Shown: one piece after another, positions 58,924 through 64,000 of the stretch
How positions within the stretch are numbered: the first letter of the stretch is position 1
How the letters are laid out: every line of letters begins with the position of its first letter
Origin: Fulvivirga ulvae
GTDB taxonomy: Bacteria; Bacteroidota; Bacteroidia; Cytophagales; Cyclobacteriaceae
DNA: 64,000 bases
Assembly: GCF_021389975.1 (NCBI RefSeq)
Contig: NZ_CP089981.1
Coordinates: forward strand, 5,047,501-5,111,500
Direction: 5' to 3'
Made by a program: the position numbers and the translations under genes
Notes under the pieces: model-generated
What the model was told of the DNA's origin: nothing
The model's input: the letters and a program-made list of their open reading frames with translations, nothing else
Databases searched by the model: none

Positions 58924-60369
58924 ATGCACGCTATTGACCTGGCGATTTTCGCCATTTACATGTTGGCCATGTTGGGAGTTGGATTTTTCTTTCTGAAGAA
59001 AAACAAAGACACTGACGATTATTATGTGGGAGGTAGAAAAATGGGGTCGTGGCATGTGGGCTTGTCCGTGGTGGCCACTGATGTTGGCGGCGGTTTCTCA
59101 ATCGGGCTCGGCGGACTCGGTTTTACAATGGGAATATCCGGTTCGTGGATGTTGTTTACCGGTCTGATTGGGGCATGGCTTGCTGCGGTATTCCTTATTC
59201 CAAAAGTCAGTCGGTTATCAAAGCTTCATAATTTCCTCACTTTCCCCCAAATATTCGGTCATTTTTACAATGGCTATGTAGCCTTGTTGGCCGGTATCAT
59301 TTCAGCCATAGGTTATATCGGTTTCACCAGCTCTCAGATTCTGGCCGGAGCAAAGCTTGCATCCGCTTCATTTGTAGAACTCGACCTGAATACAGCTCTT
59401 ATCATCATGGGGGTAATTGCCATAGTTTATACCGTAATGGGCGGCATGAAGGCCGTTATTTACACTGATACCATCCAGTGGATTATATTAATGTCAGGTC
59501 TGATATTCATAGGTATCCCGTTAGGTTATATGGCTATTGGTGGCTATGATGCTATTTCAGCCATACTGCCTGCCGAATACCTTTCCTTTGGTAATATCAA
59601 ATGGCAAACCTTCGTTAACTGGGGCATTACCATCATACCTATCTGGTTTGTGGGTATGACACTCTACCAGCGGATCTACTCTTGCAGAGGAGAAAAGGAA
59701 GCCCGGAAAGCATGGTTTATTGCGGGGCTGTTTGAGTGGCCGATTATGGCTATGATGGGCGTTTTGCTGGGGCTTTTTGCCAGAGTGGCTGCAGAGCAAG
59801 GTATGTTTGTGAACCTGGGATATGCTAGTGTCGGAGACATAGATTCAGAAATGGGTCTTCCACTTTTACTTCGAAGCATCCTGCCCGTTGGATTAATGGG
59901 GCTTATGATGTCAGCTTATTTTTCAGCCATTATGTCTACCGCAGACAGCTGTCTTATGGCCGCTTCTGGCAATATTCTTACAGATGTGCTGGGGAGATGG
60001 CTGCACATTGGCAGGAGTGAAAAAAGTATCCTGAGAACTTCGCAGGTGCTTACACTCGTTATAGGTATAGCCGCGCTTATTCTGGCCACATTTATGCAGA
60101 ATGTTCTGGAGTTAATGCTTTATTCATATGCATTTATGGTTTCGGGACTGTTTGTCCCCGTCATTGCGGCTTTGTTCGTTAAAAACAGCAGTTCCCTGGC
60201 AGCATTTCTTGCCATGTTAACAGGAGGGATAGTCACGCTTTCCCTTATTCTTAGTCAGCAAAAGCTGCCTATGGGGCTGGATGCTAATTTCTATGGAATC
60301 ACTTCTTCACTGATGATGTTTATTGTGGTCAATGAAGTGAGAAGGAAACAAAAATTAAAAAATGCTTAA
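58924..60369 (+). CDS. Sodium:solute symporter (SSS family)
   Basis: 481 residues, about 13 membrane helices. SSS features: DDYYVGGRKMGSWHVGLSVVATDVGGG, GLGFTMGISGSW, VYTVMGGMKAVIYTDTIQW and MSAYFSAIMSTADSCLMAASGN with the helix carrying Na+ ligands. Proteins of this branch carry amino acids, nucleobase derivatives or sugars. It heads an operon with acetyltransferase, amidohydrolase and two racemases, which hints at an amino acid or peptide substrate. A TTTG (58891-58894) with TAAATTTC (58912-58919) before the ATG may be its promoter. Confidence 0.92.
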   Translation: MHAIDLAIFAIYMLAMLGVGFFFLKKNKDTDDYYVGGRKMGSWHVGLSVVATDVGGGFSIGLGGLGFTMGISGSWMLFTGLIGAWLAAVFLIPKVSRLSKLHNFLTFPQIFGHFYNGYVALLAGIISAIGYIGFTSSQILAGAKLASASFVELDLNTALIIMGVIAIVYTVMGGMKAVIYTDTIQWIILMSGLIFIGIPLGYMAIGGYDAISAILPAEYLSFGNIKWQTFVNWGITIIPIWFVGMTLYQRIYSCRGEKEARKAWFIAGLFEWPIMAMMGVLLGLFARVAAEQGMFVNLGYASVGDIDSEMGLPLLLRSILPVGLMGLMMSAYFSAIMSTADSCLMAASGNILTDVLGRWLHIGRSEKSILRTSQVLTLVIGIAALILATFMQNVLELMLYSYAFMVSGLFVPVIAALFVKNSSSLAAFLAMLTGGIVTLSLILSQQKLPMGLDANFYGITSSLMMFIVVNEVRRKQKLKNA

Positions 60370-60372
60370 CTT

Positions 60373-60852
60373 ATGAGTACAATTTCAGCAAACACCAATA
60401 AAGACACGACAATGGTTCAATATAATATAATGACACCTGCAGAAACGGTAGGATTGATACACCGCAAAGAGGTGGCAGACTTCTTATATGTTCACCTGGA
60501 TGAGTTCGGAGATGAAAAGACAGATATACTAAAAGCAATTGATTATGCTCTGGACAGTGGCGTTACACCGGGCGGGTTTGTAGTAACGGCACGGCTGGAG
60601 GGCAAGATCATAGGGGCTGTAGTTATCAACAGAACCGGCATGGCTGGTTATATTCCTGAAAATATACTGGTTTATATTGCCATGGACTCTGCACATCGAG
60701 GCAAAGGCATCGGAAAGGAGCTGATGCAAAAAGCCATTGATAAAGCAGATGGTGATATAGCCTTGCATGTAGAGCCTAACAATCCAGCCAAATTCCTTTA
60801 TGAGAAACTGGGCTTTACCAATAAGTACCTTGAAATGAGACTTAAAAAATAA
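60373..60852 (+). CDS. GNAT-family N-acetyltransferase
   Basis: 159 residues. The acetyl-CoA loop is HRGKGIGKELMQKAI (Q/RxxGxG/A type) and the C-terminal strand LHVEPNNPAKFLYEKLGF is diagnostic for GNAT. The acceptor is unknown, though amino-acid acceptors are common. It lies 3 bases after the symporter and 15 bases before the M20 gene. ATGs at 60373 and 60412 are both possible starts; the longer is listed. Confidence 0.9.
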   Translation: MSTISANTNKDTTMVQYNIMTPAETVGLIHRKEVADFLYVHLDEFGDEKTDILKAIDYALDSGVTPGGFVVTARLEGKIIGAVVINRTGMAGYIPENILVYIAMDSAHRGKGIGKELMQKAIDKADGDIALHVEPNNPAKFLYEKLGFTNKYLEMRLKK

Positions 60853-60867
60853 GCAGTTTCATACTGT

Positions 60868-62028
60868 ATGCCGATAAAGGATACGACACTGCAAAAACTG
60901 CAGCAGCTACGCAAGGAACTGCACCAAGAGCCGGAAGTTTCTGGTGAGGAGAAGAAAACTGCCCTCAAAATAAAGCACTTTATTGAGCAGTTTGGCCCTG
61001 ATGAAGTTCTTACTGAGATCGGAGGAGATGGAATGGTTTTCTTTTTTGATGGGAGCGAACCAGGCCCGACTGTTATGATCAGGGCAGAGCTCGACGGCCT
61101 GCCGATTGAAGAGATCAACGATGTGCCGCATCGCTCTAAAACAGAGGGTAAAGCACACCTATGCGGGCACGATGGCCACATGACAATGGTGGCTGGTCTG
61201 GCCCCGCTGCTGGCTGATCAAAGGCCGGAAAAAGGCAGGATTGCATTATTGTTTCAGCCAGCCGAAGAAACGGGGGAAGGAGCAGGAAGAATGATAGGAG
61301 ATAATGCGTTTGAGGGTCTGAAAGTGGATTATATCTTCGCCCTTCATAACCTGCCCGGGTTTTCCAAAAATGAAATTATAGTTAAGGATGGTGTTTTTGC
61401 CGCAGCCTCAAAAGGATTGATTATAGAGCTTCAGGGTAAAACCTCCCATGCGGCAGAACCTCATAATGGCATTAGTCCGGCTATCGCTGTGGCTGAAATC
61501 ATAAAACTGATTGAAAACGCACCCTCGGCGTTGAGCGATCTAAAAGATTTTACACTGGCTACTGTGGTACATGCCAGGCTGGGAGACCGTGCTTTTGGTG
61601 TCACTCCCGGTAAGGCGGTAGTTATGGCCACTATCCGGGCTTATCACGATGAAGATCTTGCCCGGTTGGAAGATGAAATCGAAAAGAATACCAAAGTCAT
61701 CGCCGAAAAATATAAGTTAAAAGTACAAATCAGTGATACTGAAATATTCAGCTCAACCTTAAGTGACAAAAATTGTTGTGAGTATATAAAAAATGCTGCG
61801 CGACAATTGAATCTGTCTGTTACGGAAATAGAGCAACCTTTCAGGTGGAGTGAAGATTTCGGTCTTTTTACACAAAAATTTAAGGGCGCCCTTTTTGGAC
61901 TTGGCTCAGGAGAGGATATGCCTGATTTACATAACCCAAATTACGACTTTCCTGATGAGATTTTGAGCACTGGCATTTTAATGTTTCACAACATCATAAA
62001 CCAGCTTTTAAAAACAGAAAATGCATAG
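60868..62028 (+). CDS. M20-family amidohydrolase/deacylase
   Basis: 386 residues of the M20D type. Metal ligands in HLCGHDGHMTMVAGL, PAEETGEGAGRM (catalytic Glu) and HNLPGF; a dimerisation domain from KGLIIELQGKTSHAAEPHNG. Members cut N-acyl bonds of amino acids (N-acetyl-diaminopimelate, hippurate, N-acetyl-L-amino acids). Together with the GNAT acetyltransferase just upstream, N-acyl amino acids are likely substrates, perhaps acetyl-protected intermediates. It overlaps the alanine racemase start by 8 bases. Confidence 0.92.
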   Translation: MPIKDTTLQKLQQLRKELHQEPEVSGEEKKTALKIKHFIEQFGPDEVLTEIGGDGMVFFFDGSEPGPTVMIRAELDGLPIEEINDVPHRSKTEGKAHLCGHDGHMTMVAGLAPLLADQRPEKGRIALLFQPAEETGEGAGRMIGDNAFEGLKVDYIFALHNLPGFSKNEIIVKDGVFAAASKGLIIELQGKTSHAAEPHNGISPAIAVAEIIKLIENAPSALSDLKDFTLATVVHARLGDRAFGVTPGKAVVMATIRAYHDEDLARLEDEIEKNTKVIAEKYKLKVQISDTEIFSSTLSDKNCCEYIKNAARQLNLSVTEIEQPFRWSEDFGLFTQKFKGALFGLGSGEDMPDLHNPNYDFPDEILSTGILMFHNIINQLLKTENA

Positions 62029-63175
62029 TACATCTACAATTGTGCTTAATTCAGAGGCGCTAAAATCCAACATTGAATTTATCAGATCCAGACTGGGCGA
62101 AAATGTAAAGCTGTCATCGGTGGTGAAAGGCAACGCCTACGGACACGGGATAGAAGCTGTGGTACCCATGATTGAAAAGTGCGGTGTAGATCACTTTTCT
62201 GTATTTAGTGCCGATGAAGCTTACAAAGTATATAAAGTGCTGGACAAAAAATGCACAATACTGGTAATGGGAGCAGTTTATAACCACGACGTAGCTTGGC
62301 TGGTAGAGCAGGGAATAGAGTTTTTCATATTTGATCTGGAAAGAGCCCGGGTGGCGCTGGATGCTGCCAGGAAAACAGGTAAGCCTGCGCTGATCCATAT
62401 CGAAGTTGAAACCGGTATGAACCGGACCGGCTTCAGCCGCGGCGAACTGGAGCTGTTGGTCAACCTGATCAATGAAAACAGCCAACATCTGATACCCCGT
62501 GGACTATGTACGCATTATGCCGGAGCAGAAAGTATAGCTAATTATGTGAGAGTCCAGAAACAGATCAAGAAATTTAACAAAACCTATGAATTGTTGAAGA
62601 AAAAAGGAGTGACTCCTGCTGTAAGGCATACTGCCTGCTCTGCTGCTGCCATGGCATACCCCAAAACCCATATGGATATGGTAAGGGTAGGCATTCTTCA
62701 GTATGGCTACTGGCCAAGTAAGGAGATATTCATTGATTACCTGGGTAAGCTTAAAACAGAACATAAAACTGACCCCTTAAAGAGGGTTATTACCTGGTCC
62801 AGCTATGTAATGGGCATAAAAGTAGTTAAGGCGGGAGAATTCATCGGGTACGGTACGAGCTACCTGGCTCAGCAAAATATGGTAATAGCAACTATTCCGG
62901 TTGGCTATGCCCATGGTTATAGCAGAGTACTTAGTAATCAGGGGCGTGTGCTGATCAATGGTCGCAGAGTGGGGGTAATCGGAACCGTTAATATGAATAT
63001 GATGATGGTAGATATTACTGATGTGACTGGTGTTTCAAAGGGAACTGAAGTAACTTTAATAGGCGGGCATGAGGAAACGGCCATATCTGTAGCTTCATTT
63101 GGAGAGCTGAGTAATCAGCTAAACTACGAGCTGCTCACCAGGTTGCCTCATGATATTCCCCGTATAACTGAATAA
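62021..63175 (+). CDS. alr: Alanine racemase
   Basis: 384 residues, fold type III PLP racemase. The PLP lysine lies in LSSVVKGNAYGHGIEAV, IHIEVETGMNRTGFSR is the family signature, and the opposite-face Tyr lies in IPVGYAHGYSRVL. Length and motifs are normal for Alr, but as a second racemase-family gene follows, the substrate may be another amino acid. Translationally coupled to the M20 gene. A biosynthetic murF-alr fusion, common in Bacteroidota, may exist elsewhere; this stand-alone copy could be catabolic. Confidence 0.9.
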   Translation: MHSTSTIVLNSEALKSNIEFIRSRLGENVKLSSVVKGNAYGHGIEAVVPMIEKCGVDHFSVFSADEAYKVYKVLDKKCTILVMGAVYNHDVAWLVEQGIEFFIFDLERARVALDAARKTGKPALIHIEVETGMNRTGFSRGELELLVNLINENSQHLIPRGLCTHYAGAESIANYVRVQKQIKKFNKTYELLKKKGVTPAVRHTACSAAAMAYPKTHMDMVRVGILQYGYWPSKEIFIDYLGKLKTEHKTDPLKRVITWSSYVMGIKVVKAGEFIGYGTSYLAQQNMVIATIPVGYAHGYSRVLSNQGRVLINGRRVGVIGTVNMNMMMVDITDVTGVSKGTEVTLIGGHEETAISVASFGELSNQLNYELLTRLPHDIPRITE

Positions 63176-63184
63176 ACTAACACA

Positions 63185-64000
63185 ATGGCTTTTTTAGAAT
63201 TATATAAAGATCGCTTAAAACACAATTATCAATATCTGTCAAGACTTTTTGAAGACCGGGATATAGAGTGGGGGGTGGTCACCAAGCTGCTTTGTGGTAA
63301 TAAAAGCTATATCAGGGAGGTTATAAACCTTGGAGCCAGAGAGATTCATGATTCCAGAATAAGTAACCTTAAGGTAGTTAAGAGTATTGACAAAAAGGTG
63401 CAGACTGTTTATATAAAACCACCTGCCAAACGCAGCATTCCGAACCTGATCAAATATGCTGATGTGAGTTTTAATACTAGCTATTCTACCATAAAGCTCC
63501 TGTCAGAAGAGGCAGGACGGCAAAATAAAAAGCACAAGGTTATCATCATGATCGAAATGGGTGACCTGAGGGAAGGTGTGCTTGGAGAAAATGTCATTGA
63601 TTTTTATGAGCGCATATTTGAGCTTCCCAATATCGAAGTGACCGGTATAGGAACCAACCTCAATTGCCTGCATGGTGTTATGCCCTCTCAGGATAAGCTA
63701 ATCCAGCTCAGCTTGTATAAACAACTTATAGAAGCCAAATTCAACAGGCAGATACCCTGGGTTTCCGGAGGTACTTCTGTTACCATTCCGCTACTCCTCA
63801 AAAAAATGAGACCAATGGGCATCAACCATTTCAGAGTAGGAGAGATCCTCTATTTTGGGCTCAACCTCTTTACCATGAAAACAGTCAAAGGCATGAGGGA
63901 TGATGTATTTAAACTATATACAGAGATCATTGAGCTGTATGAGAAGCCAAAAGTGCCTATGGGCGAGCTGGCGGAAAACCCTTCCGGTGAGGTAATGGTG
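63185..64000 (+). CDS. Alanine/ornithine racemase-family PLP protein, 3' end outside window
   Basis: The frame is open from ATG 63185 to the last base (272 codons). The PLP lysine is in VVTKLLCGNKSYI, near the N terminus as in fold type III enzymes. IIMIEMGDLREG and IEVTGIGTNLNCLHGVMPSQ match the ornithine/amino-acid racemase (YhfX/Orr-like) group, with WVSGGTSVTIPLL and GINHFRVGEILYFG further on. It starts 9 bases after the alanine racemase. Racemase activity on ornithine, lysine or another amino acid is a family-based inference. Confidence 0.85.
   Translation, partial: MAFLELYKDRLKHNYQYLSRLFEDRDIEWGVVTKLLCGNKSYIREVINLGAREIHDSRISNLKVVKSIDKKVQTVYIKPPAKRSIPNLIKYADVSFNTSYSTIKLLSEEAGRQNKKHKVIIMIEMGDLREGVLGENVIDFYERIFELPNIEVTGIGTNLNCLHGVMPSQDKLIQLSLYKQLIEAKFNRQIPWVSGGTSVTIPLLLKKMRPMGINHFRVGEILYFGLNLFTMKTVKGMRDDVFKLYTEIIELYEKPKVPMGELAENPSGEVMV

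Noticed and set aside
1..64000. tRNA, rRNA, integrase, transposase or prophage genes
   Set aside because: None could be recognised on either strand; gene content looks chromosomal throughout.

Overview
The window is a 64 kb chromosomal stretch of a Bacteroidota bacterium, most likely of the order Cytophagales (a Fulvivirga-like marine lineage is my best guess). This rests on family content (YfiR/DUF4154, DUF5777, DUF4159, DUF3817, TonB C-terminal domains fused to a BlaR-like protease, M57-type HEMGH protease, SprB-like repeats), on the near absence of Shine-Dalgarno sites, and on several matches to the Bacteroidota promoter TTTG-N19-TAnnTTTG. No tRNA, rRNA, CRISPR array, integrase or insertion sequence was recognised. 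The genus is inference only.

Layout. 1-4.0 kb: translation genes (alaS 3' end, gatB) and a TlpA-like lipoprotein. 4.0-10.5 kb: a secreted nuclease-like protein and a complete tripartite RND efflux operon (minus strand). 10.5-13.9 kb: a possible decayed gene, a secreted protein, cyclophilin, a DUF4442 protein and DNA polymerase IV. 13.9-15.8 kb: a gene-free 1.9 kb block with four paralogous ~62-nt transcription units, each with its own promoter and intrinsic terminator; this is the most novel item in the window. 15.8-20.4 kb: an operon of an ECF sigma factor, an inner-membrane protein with a C-terminal barrel-like domain, a cytochrome-like lipoprotein, YceI and DUF5777. 20.5-24.1 kb: deoxynucleoside kinase, a helical unknown, a histidine kinase, DUF3817, and two sparse intergenic stretches. 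24.2-27.4 kb: copper export (HMA chaperone, CopA, and an AraC regulator with a CxxC metal-binding-like N terminus).

27.5-36.5 kb: YheT hydrolase, small conserved proteins, a beta-lactamase-like hydrolase, then an operon of L-2-hydroxyglutarate oxidase, a MoeB/ThiF-rhodanese protein and an LDH/MDH-family enzyme with an unusual specificity residue; then cell-wall lipoproteins (glucosaminidase, polysaccharide deacetylase). 36.5-43 kb: MsrB, YfiR, a HAMP-GAF-PAS protein, a HAD phosphatase, a RhlE-type helicase and a large lipoprotein. 43.2-48.6 kb: an alpha-glucan utilisation operon (GH31, GH13, SLC45-like transporter). 49-53.2 kb: a 1203-residue CheB-CheR-PAS-histidine kinase fusion divergent from a small PAS-like protein with CxxC pairs. 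53.3-57.6 kb: a HEMGH metalloprotease, a patch of broken or very small reading frames, a BlaI/BlaR-TonB pair, and a twice-frameshifted TonB-domain pseudogene. 57.6-64 kb: DUF4159, a MarR regulator, and an operon of a sodium-solute symporter, GNAT acetyltransferase, M20 amidohydrolase and two consecutive PLP racemase-family proteins (the second cut by the window end), which suggests D-amino-acid or peptide salvage.

Functions are read by eye from protein motifs; no database search was run, so family names are recognition calls and small genes, promoters and RNAs are predictions.
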